DNA from: Pseudomonas gingeri
Lineage (GTDB): Bacteria; Pseudomonadota; Gammaproteobacteria; Pseudomonadales; Pseudomonadaceae
Reading direction: 5' to 3'
DNA: 64,000 nt
Assembly: GCF_013386165.1 (NCBI RefSeq)
Contig: NZ_JACAOS010000016.1
Location: forward strand, 458,051 to 522,050
Shown here: in pieces, positions 41,489 to 49,366 of the stretch
How positions within the stretch are numbered: the stretch's first letter is position 1
How the letters are laid out: each line of letters starts with the position of its first letter
Program-made: the position numbers and the translations under genes
Notes under the pieces: generated by a model
Database searches by the model: none
Told to the model about the DNA's origin: nothing
What the model saw: only the letters and a program-made list of their open reading frames with translations

Positions 41489-42193
41489 TCATTGCTGTAC
41501 GACGCTATACCCGGCAAACGCCGTCTGCTGCTGAATCGCCGTGACGATGTTCTGGCGGGTGGCCGGCTGTTCGTTGCCCTCGTTGTCCACAAAGGTTTCG
41601 CTCAGCAATTCAGCCAGGTCGCCGTGGCCGGCAAAGGCAAAGCCGAGGAATTCGAAGGCTTCGCGGTCGGCATTGGCCTTGGTGCGCGGCGTACGCAATG
41701 GCAAGGTGACGCTGACGTCCTCCTTGCTGATGACGAACACCGGCGCTTCTTTTTTGACGCGTGCCGCTTTACCCTTGCCGGCGCCAGGGTTGCTGACCGC
41801 CTGGTGAGTCTGGTTCAGTACCTTGAGCGCCAAGCCATAGACCAGTTCCTGGAACGCCGGGTCGTCCTTGTAGCTGGAGAGGATCCGGCTGATCGGGAAT
41901 TTCGTGCTCAGGTCTTCGAGGGCCGCGATATCGGCCGCTTCGGCGTCCTTGAGTTGCTTGAGCTGGCCCATGAGTTCGTAGGCTTTGTCGTCGTCGAAAC
42001 GATCATGGGCCTGGCGGATCGCCAGGCGCAGTTGACGAATCTGGTCGCTCTCTTTCGAGGTGTGAAAGGCGTCGAGGACCATCTCGCTGATGCTCTTGGC
42101 CTGGGGCACATGCTGGGAAAGATGGATGGCGTTTTCGTATTCGCGTTTGGCGGACAAGGAGGTTACGGCTTCATCGGTATGGGAATCAGGCAT
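41489..42193 (-). CDS. Hypothetical protein, unknown function
   Basis: 234 residues, no signal peptide or TM helix. The N-terminal 100 residues look largely helical and charged (KREYENAIHLSQHVPQAKSI, RQAHDRFDDDKAYELMGQLKQLKDAEAADIAALEDL). A Lys/Ala linker (GAGKGKAARVKKEAP, about 145-160) leads to a C-terminal part with VTLPLRTPRTKANADREAFEFLGFAFAGHGDLAEL. I recognise no family. It sits alone between rsmX copy 2 (about 100 bases from its stop) and the cellulose operon, with which it is divergent. Codon use looks normal for the region. Confidence 0.72.
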   Translation of the reverse strand: MPDSHTDEAVTSLSAKREYENAIHLSQHVPQAKSISEMVLDAFHTSKESDQIRQLRLAIRQAHDRFDDDKAYELMGQLKQLKDAEAADIAALEDLSTKFPISRILSSYKDDPAFQELVYGLALKVLNQTHQAVSNPGAGKGKAARVKKEAPVFVISKEDVSVTLPLRTPRTKANADREAFEFLGFAFAGHGDLAELLSETFVDNEGNEQPATRQNIVTAIQQQTAFAGYSVVQQ

Positions 42194-42550
42194 CGAAATT
42201 TCGCTATTTCAGTGTCGTTTAACTGGGGTGAGGCTCGAAATGCCGGAGCATTTCAGGGCGCCTAATCTATTGGACCCACGCGCCATTGTCACGACTCAAG
42301 CGGTCGACGGTCGGGGATGGCGGAAATTTACCCGTTAAATGAAGGATTTGAATGTTTTCGTCAAATTATTGGCTGTCGTGGTTTTTTATTTGATAAAAAT
42401 CTATTGGACATCAAAATAATGACACCATCAAAATGACATCGCTTGGGGAAGGAGCAATCCGGGAATAATGGTCAATGGAATGTGCAGCTAGGCGTGTGCT
42501 TGTCCCCCTTTACATTTGAGTTGAACCTATTTGTACCAAGGGATATCCGT
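42194..42550. promoter_or_regulatory. Upstream regulatory region of the cellulose operon
   Basis: 357 bases, AT-rich from 42330 to 42440. It holds a direct repeat CATCAAAAT..ATGACA at 42409-42424 and 42426-42438 (17-base spacing), and an inverted repeat TTTGAT / ATCAAA at 42389-42394 and 42410-42415. I could not identify a firm sigma-70 promoter or a FleQ or AmrZ box by eye. The wssA start is preceded by AAGGGAT, a ribosome site containing GGA. Confidence 0.5.
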
Positions 42551-43636
42551 ATGCACCGTTCAGATGACATTGCGAATCTGTTCCATCGATTCGGGGGGAG
42601 TGTCGAGAGCTATCGGGAAATCGAACCCAGCTACGACTACACCGAAGAAGTGGCGCCGCCAGCGCCCGAAGTCCTGGTGTCTGAACCACTGGCGGCCAGC
42701 CTCGATCCCTTGCCAATTGAACCTGTGAGCGTCATCCCGTCGCCTTCCCAGGCACACGTCGGTTCCACGCCGCTGAGCCGGCTGCTGGTGGAGATTGAAC
42801 AGCAGCGCGCGGGTATGTCTTTCGAAAGTTGCGCTGAACCGGCGACGCCAAGGCTCAAGGCCAAGGTGATTGTCGTGGTTTCGGCCAAGGGCGGGGTGGG
42901 CAAGAGCACCCTGGCCGCCGCCTTGGCCTGTGCAATCAAACGCTCCGGCGGACGCACGCTCGCGCTCGACCTGGACCCGCAAAACGCCTTGTGCCTGCAC
43001 CTGGGGGGCAGCGAAGACTGGCCGGGTATCGCCCAGTCCGCCAGCACCGAGGAAAATTGGCAGCCACTGATCCGCACCGGTTTTTCCGCTAGCCGTTGCC
43101 TGACCTATGGCGTGGTCGGCGAACCGCTGCGCCGGGCCCTGGAACAGCGTCTGGAAGACGACCGGCTGTGGCTGGCCCGCCATCTGGCCCACCTGCACCT
43201 CGATGATCAGGATACGGTGATCATCGATACACCGCCGGGGGCAACGGTCTATCTGGCCCAGGCGCTGGAAATCGCCGATGTGGTGCTGGCGGTAACTCTG
43301 GCCGATGCGGCCGCCTACACCAGTCTCAACCAGTTGGACCGTCTGCTCGCGCCCTACCTGCAACGGGAAAACCCCGCGCAATACAAAGTTGTGATCAACC
43401 AGTTGGACACCTCCCGCCAGTTCAGCCTCGACCTTTGTGAAGTGCTGAAAAAAAGAACAGGACAGCAGTTGTTGGGCGTGATCCGTCAGGATCATTTCAT
43501 CAGCGAAGCCTTGGCGTACGACCGTAATCCGCTGGCGCATACCCCAAGCACCCGAGGCTGTCAGGACGTCCTCGACCTCACAGGTTCGCTGTGCGAACTG
43601 CTCACGTACGGTACGCAAGAGTCCTCTTTGTCATGA
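42551..43636 (+). CDS. wssA: Cellulose-synthesis MinD/ParA-like ATPase WssA (BcsQ type)
   Basis: 361 residues. The C-terminal two-thirds are a MinD/ParA ATPase with deviant Walker A (VVVSAKGGVGKSTLAAALA, about 110-128), LDLDPQNALCLHLG and Walker B-like VIIDTPPGATV. BcsQ-like proteins help place the synthase at the pole. The first 30 residues, HRSDDIANLFHRFGGSVESYREI, form a short motif recalling small Bcs accessory proteins (BcsO/P/R type), joined by a Pro/Glu-rich linker. ATG 42551 with AAGGGAT upstream. The stop overlaps the bcsA start (ATGA). First gene of the nine-gene wss operon. Confidence 0.88.
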   Translation: MHRSDDIANLFHRFGGSVESYREIEPSYDYTEEVAPPAPEVLVSEPLAASLDPLPIEPVSVIPSPSQAHVGSTPLSRLLVEIEQQRAGMSFESCAEPATPRLKAKVIVVVSAKGGVGKSTLAAALACAIKRSGGRTLALDLDPQNALCLHLGGSEDWPGIAQSASTEENWQPLIRTGFSASRCLTYGVVGEPLRRALEQRLEDDRLWLARHLAHLHLDDQDTVIIDTPPGATVYLAQALEIADVVLAVTLADAAAYTSLNQLDRLLAPYLQRENPAQYKVVINQLDTSRQFSLDLCEVLKKRTGQQLLGVIRQDHFISEALAYDRNPLAHTPSTRGCQDVLDLTGSLCELLTYGTQESSLS

Positions 43637-45894
43637 CCCGCGATCCCAACCTCACGCCCCGCCTTCCGGGGCGCTCGGAACTGCGTCTCAACGCTTGGCT
43701 GGAGCGCTTCAGCCAATGGCCGGGAGCGTTGCGCAAGGTGTTGATCCTGGGTATTTCGCTGCTTGGCGGGCTGCTGCTGATCAGCATCGTCAGCGCACCG
43801 CTGGACCTTTACAGCCAATGCCTGTTTGCCGCGCTGTGCTTCGGCCTGGCCTTGCTGGTCAAGCGCATGCCGGGGCGTTGGCCGATCCTGTTGCTGGTCG
43901 TGCTCTCCCTGGTCGCTTCGCTGCGCTACGTATACTGGCGCCTGACCGAAACCCTGGGTTTCGAAGGCTGGCTGGATAGCGCCTTCGGCTATGGCCTGGT
44001 GCTGGCGGAGATATACGCCCTGGTGGTGCTGGTCTTCGGTTATGTGCAGACCGCCTGGCCCCTGCGTCGGCGCCCTGTGCTGCTGACCGGCGACCCGAGC
44101 GAGTGGCCGACGGTGGATGTGTTCATCCCCACCTACAACGAATCCTTGAGCATCGTGAAGCTGAGCATCTTCGCCGCCCAGGCGATGGACTGGCCCAAGG
44201 AAAAGCTGCGGGTGCATGTGCTCGACGATGGTCGTCGCGACGACTTCCGGCGTTTTTGCCAGAGCATCGGCGTCAACTACATCACCCGTGACGATAACGC
44301 CCACGCCAAGGCCGGCAACCTCAATGCCGCCCTCAAGGTGACCGACGGTGAATACATCGCCATGTTCGACGCCGACCATGTGCCGACCCGTTCCTTCCTG
44401 CAGATCGGCATGGGCTGGTTCCTCAAGGACCCCAAGCTGGCGATGTTGCAGACACCGCACTTTTTCTTTTCCCCGGACCCGTTCGAGAAGAACCTCAAGA
44501 CCTTCCGCGCCGTACCCAACGAAGGCGAGTTGTTCTACGGCCTGGTGCAGGATGGCAACGACCTGTGGAACGCCACGTTCTTCTGCGGCTCTTGCGCCAT
44601 TCTGCGACGCAAGCCCCTGGAGGAGATCGGCGGCGTAGCGATTGAAACCGTCACCGAGGACGCCCACACCGCCCTCAAGCTCAACCGCGCCGGCTACAAC
44701 ACCGCCTACCTGGCCATTCCCCAGGCCGCGGGCCTGGCCACCGAAAGCCTGTCGCGGCATATCAGCCAGCGAATCCGCTGGGCCCGGGGCATGGCGCAGA
44801 TCTTTCGCCTGGACAATCCGTTGATGGGCAAAGGGCTCTCGCTCGGTCAACGGGTTTGCTACGCCAACGCCATGCTGCACTTTTTCTATGGCCTGCCGCG
44901 CCTGGTGTTCCTCACGGCGCCCCTGGCCTACCTGATCTTCGGTGCACAGATCTTCCACGCCTCGGCGCTGATGATCACCGCCTACGTGCTGCCGCACCTG
45001 TTCCACTCGAACCTGACCAACTCCTGTATCCAGGGGCGTTTCCGGCATTCGTTCTGGAACGAGGTCTATGAGACGGTGCTGGCCTGGTACATCATGCCGC
45101 CGGTGTTGATGGCCCTGGTCAAACCCAGTTTCGGTGGTTTCAACGTCACCGATAAAGGCGGGATCATCGACCAGCAGTTCTTCGACTGGAAGCTGGCCCG
45201 TCCCTATATCGTCCTGCTGGTGCTGAACCTCACCGGCCTGGGGTTTGCCATCCACCAATGGATCTGGGGCGATCCCGACACGGCGATCACGGTGCTGATC
45301 AATGCCCTCTGGACCCTCTACAACCTGATCATCACCAGCGCCGCGGTGGCGGTGGCCAGTGAGTCGCGGCAGATTCGCGCCGAACCCCGGGTCAGCGCCG
45401 AGTTGCCGGTCAAGGTCGAACTGCCCGACGGCACCCCGGTGTATGGCATGACCCAGGACTTCTCCCAGCGCGGGCTCGGCATCAAGTTGCCGGCCGGCAC
45501 CACGGTCGCGGCCGGTGAGCGGGTGCGGGTGACGCTGTTCCGCAGCTCCGTGACCTGCGAGTTCGACACCACGGTGGTGTTCAGCAAGGGCCAGTACCTG
45601 GGCGCGTTGTTCGATCCGTTGAGCTTGCGCCAGCAAAGCGAACTGGTACGCATGACCTTCTCCCGTGCCGACACCTGGGCCACCAGTTGGGGCAGCGGCA
45701 AGCTCGATACGCCGCTGTCGGCCCTTCGTGAGGTCAGTGCCATCGGCCTGATCGGCCTGGGCACGCTGGTCAGGGCGTTGTTGCTGCCGATGCGTCGACA
45801 GCCGGCCGATCAAGCGGCAGCCGGTCGCCCTGACGCACCCGCCAGAAACGATGCTCCTTTGAAACCGCTCGTACCTCTTATGGACAAGTCATGA
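43633..45894 (+). CDS. bcsA: Cellulose synthase catalytic subunit BcsA (WssB)
   Basis: Inner-membrane glycosyltransferase (GT2) that polymerises UDP-glucose into beta-1,4-glucan and exports it. 753 residues: N-terminal TM helices, GT domain with motifs VLDDGRRDDF (about 195), FDADHVP (DxD, about 245), TEDAHTA (about 340) and QRIRWARG (about 378), further TM helices, and a C-terminal PilZ domain. The c-di-GMP-binding signatures RAEPR (about 581) and DFSQRG (about 608) are present, so activity depends on c-di-GMP. All catalytic residues are intact. Start and stop overlap its neighbours by 4 bases. Confidence 0.97.
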   Translation: MTRDPNLTPRLPGRSELRLNAWLERFSQWPGALRKVLILGISLLGGLLLISIVSAPLDLYSQCLFAALCFGLALLVKRMPGRWPILLLVVLSLVASLRYVYWRLTETLGFEGWLDSAFGYGLVLAEIYALVVLVFGYVQTAWPLRRRPVLLTGDPSEWPTVDVFIPTYNESLSIVKLSIFAAQAMDWPKEKLRVHVLDDGRRDDFRRFCQSIGVNYITRDDNAHAKAGNLNAALKVTDGEYIAMFDADHVPTRSFLQIGMGWFLKDPKLAMLQTPHFFFSPDPFEKNLKTFRAVPNEGELFYGLVQDGNDLWNATFFCGSCAILRRKPLEEIGGVAIETVTEDAHTALKLNRAGYNTAYLAIPQAAGLATESLSRHISQRIRWARGMAQIFRLDNPLMGKGLSLGQRVCYANAMLHFFYGLPRLVFLTAPLAYLIFGAQIFHASALMITAYVLPHLFHSNLTNSCIQGRFRHSFWNEVYETVLAWYIMPPVLMALVKPSFGGFNVTDKGGIIDQQFFDWKLARPYIVLLVLNLTGLGFAIHQWIWGDPDTAITVLINALWTLYNLIITSAAVAVASESRQIRAEPRVSAELPVKVELPDGTPVYGMTQDFSQRGLGIKLPAGTTVAAGERVRVTLFRSSVTCEFDTTVVFSKGQYLGALFDPLSLRQQSELVRMTFSRADTWATSWGSGKLDTPLSALREVSAIGLIGLGTLVRALLLPMRRQPADQAAAGRPDAPARNDAPLKPLVPLMDKS

Positions 45895-48188
45895 CCCCTA
45901 CACTGTTGACCCACAGCGCCCCGCGCCGTATTCGTCGTCCGCTCATGCTCCTGGCTTCGTCCGCACTGTGCCTGGGGGGGCTGGTCCATAACGCCTGGGC
46001 GGAGACGGCAGCAGCGGTGCCGGCCAGTGTCGCACCACAGCCGTCGGCCGACAGTTACAGCCACAGCCTGACCCTCAAGCAACTGGGGCGGCTGGACACC
46101 ATGAACCTGCAGGGCGTTGAAGCGTCCGACAGTGTCAGTTTCAACATCCGTGCCGACGAGGTGGTCAACAGCGCGCAATTGCTGTTGCACTACAGCTACT
46201 CGCCGGCGCTGCTGGCCGACCTGTCGCAGATCAACGTGCTGGTCAACGATGAAGTGGCCGCGAGCCTGGCGCTGCCCAAGGATGGCGCCGGCAAGCCGCA
46301 AGAGCAGGTGGTGAATATCCCGGCGCACCTGATCACCGAGTTCAACCGCCTGCGCCTGCAATTTATCGGGCACTACACCATGCAGTGCGAGGACCCGCAG
46401 AACAGCAGTCTGTGGGCCAAGATCAACACCAGTTCGCAGCTTGAGCTGAATGTCTCGCCGATTCCGCTCAAGGACGACTTGTCGATCCTGCCGCTGCCGT
46501 TTTTCGACCGTCGCGACTCGCTCCCACTGAAGCTGCCGTTCGTGTTTGCCAAGGCGCCGGATCACGCCGCCCTGGAAGGGGCCGGTGCGCTGTCGTCGTG
46601 GCTGGGTGCCCTGGCGGCTTATCGCGGGGCCAGTTTCAGCAGTCAAGTCGGGCAGTTGCCAGACAAGGGCAATGCCATTGTCCTGGTCGAGAGCAAGGAC
46701 GCCGTGCAGCTGGGTAGCCTGGCTATCCCGGCGCCGAAAGGCCCGACGGTCACCCTCGTGACCCATCCCGGCGATCCCCACGGCAAGCTCCTGATTGTCG
46801 CCGGTCGCGACGCCGCCGAACTCAAGCTCGCGGCCTCGGCCGTGGCCCTGGGCAGCAAGGCCTTGGTAGGTAACAGTGTGCTGATCGAGCATCTGGATAC
46901 GCTGAGCCCGCGCAAGCCTTACGATGCGCCCAACTGGCTGCCGTCCGATCGGCCGGTCAAGCTCGGTGAACTGCTCGATGCCAAGCAGCTCAGCGTGTCC
47001 GGCTATAACCCGGGCTCCATCAGCATACCGTTGCGTCTGCCGCCGGACATGTTCAACTGGCGTGAAGAAGGCGTGCTGCTGGACCTGAAATACCGCTACA
47101 CCCCGCAGCAGGAGTCGACCAATTCCGCCTTGCTGGTGAGCCTGAACAACAGCTTCATGAAGTCGATGCCCCTGCCGTCGATGAAGAGCCTGGGCGGTGC
47201 TGAAAGCCTGCTGACCCTGTTGCAGAAAGATGAAAGCCTGCCCCGCGAAGCCACGGTGCACATTCCCCTGGGTTCGGCTGGTGCGCAATCGCTATTGCAA
47301 CTGCGCTTCATGTTCGACTACGTCAAGCAGGGCGAATGTCGCGACATCATCATCGATAACATGCGCGGGCTGATCGATCCGGATTCGACCCTCGACCTGA
47401 GCGGCTACAACCACTACATCGCCTTGCCGAACCTGGGCGTGTTCAACGACAGCGGCTTCCCGTTCACCCGCCTGGCCGACCTCTCGCAAAGCGCCGTGGT
47501 CCTGCCCGACGGCAGCGGGCCGGCGGAGTGGAACGCCTACCTGACCGTGCTCGGTCGTTTCGGCAACTCCACCGGCTACCCGGCCACGGCGGTGCAGGTG
47601 GTGGATGCCGCGGATGTGCAGTCGGTCAGTGACAAGGACCTGCTGGTACTGGCTTCGGGTGACAACCAGCCGTTGCTCAAACAGTGGAGCGACCGTTTGC
47701 CGGCCGGTGTCTCGGGCGACAACCATCATTTCTCGTTGTCCGACCTGACCTTGCGCGTGCGCCAGTGGATCAGCACGGACCCGGCGGCCAACCAGCGCAA
47801 AGCGACCTTGAGCGTGAGCTATAGCGGCCCCCTGAGCAGCACCTACCTGGCCGGTTTCGAGTCGCCGCTCAAGTCGGGTCGCAGCGTGGTGGTGATTGCC
47901 AGCGGCAAGCCTGAAGGGCTGGCCGAGGCCACGGCCGCGATGATCGGCGGCGACGGCTACAAGGACAGCCTCCAGGGCAGCCTGGCAGTGGTGCAGGGCA
48001 CGAAGATCACTTCGCTGGTGGCCGACGAACAGTATTACGTCGGTGAGTTGAACCTGTTCAAGCGCGTGCAATGGCTGCTGTCGCAGAACATGCACTGGAT
48101 GCTGCTGGTGACCGTGGTGGGCCTGTTGCTGGTGGCCAGCTTGCTGTTCCTCGCCCTGCGTGCCCGTGCGAAGAAGCGCCTGTCATGA
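45891..48188 (+). CDS. bcsB: Cellulose synthase periplasmic subunit BcsB (WssC)
   Basis: 765 residues: signal sequence (about 1-38, PLMLLASSALCLGGLVHNAWA), a large periplasmic region with carbohydrate-binding and flavodoxin-like domains (HYTMQCEDPQNSSLWAKI; GYNPGSISIPLRLPPDMFNW), and one C-terminal TM anchor (LLVTVVGLLLVASLLFLAL). It pairs with BcsA and guides the nascent glucan through the periplasm. Coupled to bcsA and bcsZ by ATGA overlaps. Length is normal for separate (non-fused) BcsB. Confidence 0.96.
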   Translation: MTPTLLTHSAPRRIRRPLMLLASSALCLGGLVHNAWAETAAAVPASVAPQPSADSYSHSLTLKQLGRLDTMNLQGVEASDSVSFNIRADEVVNSAQLLLHYSYSPALLADLSQINVLVNDEVAASLALPKDGAGKPQEQVVNIPAHLITEFNRLRLQFIGHYTMQCEDPQNSSLWAKINTSSQLELNVSPIPLKDDLSILPLPFFDRRDSLPLKLPFVFAKAPDHAALEGAGALSSWLGALAAYRGASFSSQVGQLPDKGNAIVLVESKDAVQLGSLAIPAPKGPTVTLVTHPGDPHGKLLIVAGRDAAELKLAASAVALGSKALVGNSVLIEHLDTLSPRKPYDAPNWLPSDRPVKLGELLDAKQLSVSGYNPGSISIPLRLPPDMFNWREEGVLLDLKYRYTPQQESTNSALLVSLNNSFMKSMPLPSMKSLGGAESLLTLLQKDESLPREATVHIPLGSAGAQSLLQLRFMFDYVKQGECRDIIIDNMRGLIDPDSTLDLSGYNHYIALPNLGVFNDSGFPFTRLADLSQSAVVLPDGSGPAEWNAYLTVLGRFGNSTGYPATAVQVVDAADVQSVSDKDLLVLASGDNQPLLKQWSDRLPAGVSGDNHHFSLSDLTLRVRQWISTDPAANQRKATLSVSYSGPLSSTYLAGFESPLKSGRSVVVIASGKPEGLAEATAAMIGGDGYKDSLQGSLAVVQGTKITSLVADEQYYVGELNLFKRVQWLLSQNMHWMLLVTVVGLLLVASLLFLALRARAKKRLS

Positions 48189-49366
48189 TCCGCCGTCGAC
48201 TGTGGTTGTCCCTGGCATTGCTGGTGCCGTTGGCCGCACAGGCCGAGTCCTGCTCGTTGCAGGACTGGCCGCTGTGGAAAGATTATGCCGAGCGTTTCGT
48301 GCAGAAGGACGGGCGCATGCTCGGCTCGAGCATGGACCCCAACCAGAGCAGTTCCGAAGGCCAGGCCTACGGGATGTTCTTCGCCCTGGTCGGCAACGAT
48401 CCGCTGACCTTCGAGGAGCTCTGGCACTGGACCCGCGACAACATGGCCGGGGCCAATATCGCGCAGAACCTGCCCGGCTGGTTGTGGGGCCCGACGCCCA
48501 CCGGCACCTGGGGTGTGCTCGACCGTAATTCCGCCAGCGATGCCGACCTCTGGATCGCCTATGCGCTGCTGGAGGCCGACCGCCTTTGGCACAAGCCCGA
48601 GTACCGCAGTGATGCCCAGCAGATCCTGAACAATCTGGACAAGACCCTGGTGCGCAACATTCCGGGCCTGGGCAAGATGTTGCTGCCGGGGCCGGTCGGT
48701 TACGAGCACCCGGACCAGCTCTGGCGTTTCAATGCCAGCTATACGCCGATCCCGCTGTTGCGCCGCTTCAGCCAGGAGAGCCCGTCCGGCGCCTGGAAGG
48801 AGATCGCCGAAAGCACCGCGAAGATGCTCGCCGACAAGAACATGAATCGCTTCGGCTTCGTACCCGACTGGGTCGGCTACCGCGGCACGGACGTCAACAA
48901 GGGCATGTTCGTGGTCGACAAGTTCACCTCGGCCCAGGGCAGCTACGATGCCATCCGCACCTACCTGTGGGCCGGCCTGACCTCGCCCGCCGACCCGTTG
49001 GCCAAGCCGATCCTCGACAACCTCGACGGCATGGCCCAGTCCGTTGCCTCCACCGGTGTGCCACCGGAAAAGGTCCAGGTCGTCACCGGGGTCACCGAGG
49101 GCGTCGGTCCTTACGGTTTCTCCGCGTCACTGGTGCCTTACCTGCGGGCCAAGGGCCTGCCGCTGCTGGCCGACCAGCAGCAGCGCATCGTCGACGCGGC
49201 CATCGCGCACTACAGCAATCCCGCCGATCCGGCCTACAGCCAGCACCAGTACTACCACGTGATGCTGAGCCTGTTCTCGCTGGGCTGGAGTGAAAAACGT
49301 TATCAGTTCAACAAGGACGGTACTTTGAAAGTGTCCTGGGAGACTCCATGCGCCAGCAAACCCTAG
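48185..49366 (+). CDS. bcsZ: Periplasmic endo-1,4-beta-glucanase BcsZ (WssD)
   Basis: GH8 cellulase needed for proper cellulose output. 393 residues with a signal peptide (1-20, LALLVPLAAQAES). The catalytic acid Glu lies in SSSEGQAYGMFFAL (about 57) and the substrate-binding Asp in NSASDADLWIAYALLEA. Further GH8 features: RFNASYTPIPLLRRF and YRGTDVNKGMFVVDKF. ATG 48185 overlaps the bcsB stop; the 3' end overlaps bcsC by 19 bases. Confidence 0.96.
   Translation: MIRRRLWLSLALLVPLAAQAESCSLQDWPLWKDYAERFVQKDGRMLGSSMDPNQSSSEGQAYGMFFALVGNDPLTFEELWHWTRDNMAGANIAQNLPGWLWGPTPTGTWGVLDRNSASDADLWIAYALLEADRLWHKPEYRSDAQQILNNLDKTLVRNIPGLGKMLLPGPVGYEHPDQLWRFNASYTPIPLLRRFSQESPSGAWKEIAESTAKMLADKNMNRFGFVPDWVGYRGTDVNKGMFVVDKFTSAQGSYDAIRTYLWAGLTSPADPLAKPILDNLDGMAQSVASTGVPPEKVQVVTGVTEGVGPYGFSASLVPYLRAKGLPLLADQQQRIVDAAIAHYSNPADPAYSQHQYYHVMLSLFSLGWSEKRYQFNKDGTLKVSWETPCASKP

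Noticed and set aside
42440..42460. A GG/GC pattern before wssA that might be a sigma-54 promoter
   Set aside because: Spacing between GG and GC is about 8 bases rather than 10, and no matching -12 sequence follows.
43561..45813. A 750-codon minus-strand frame opposite bcsA
   Set aside because: Composition (Q, H, G, R rich) and lack of motifs show it is a shadow of bcsA.
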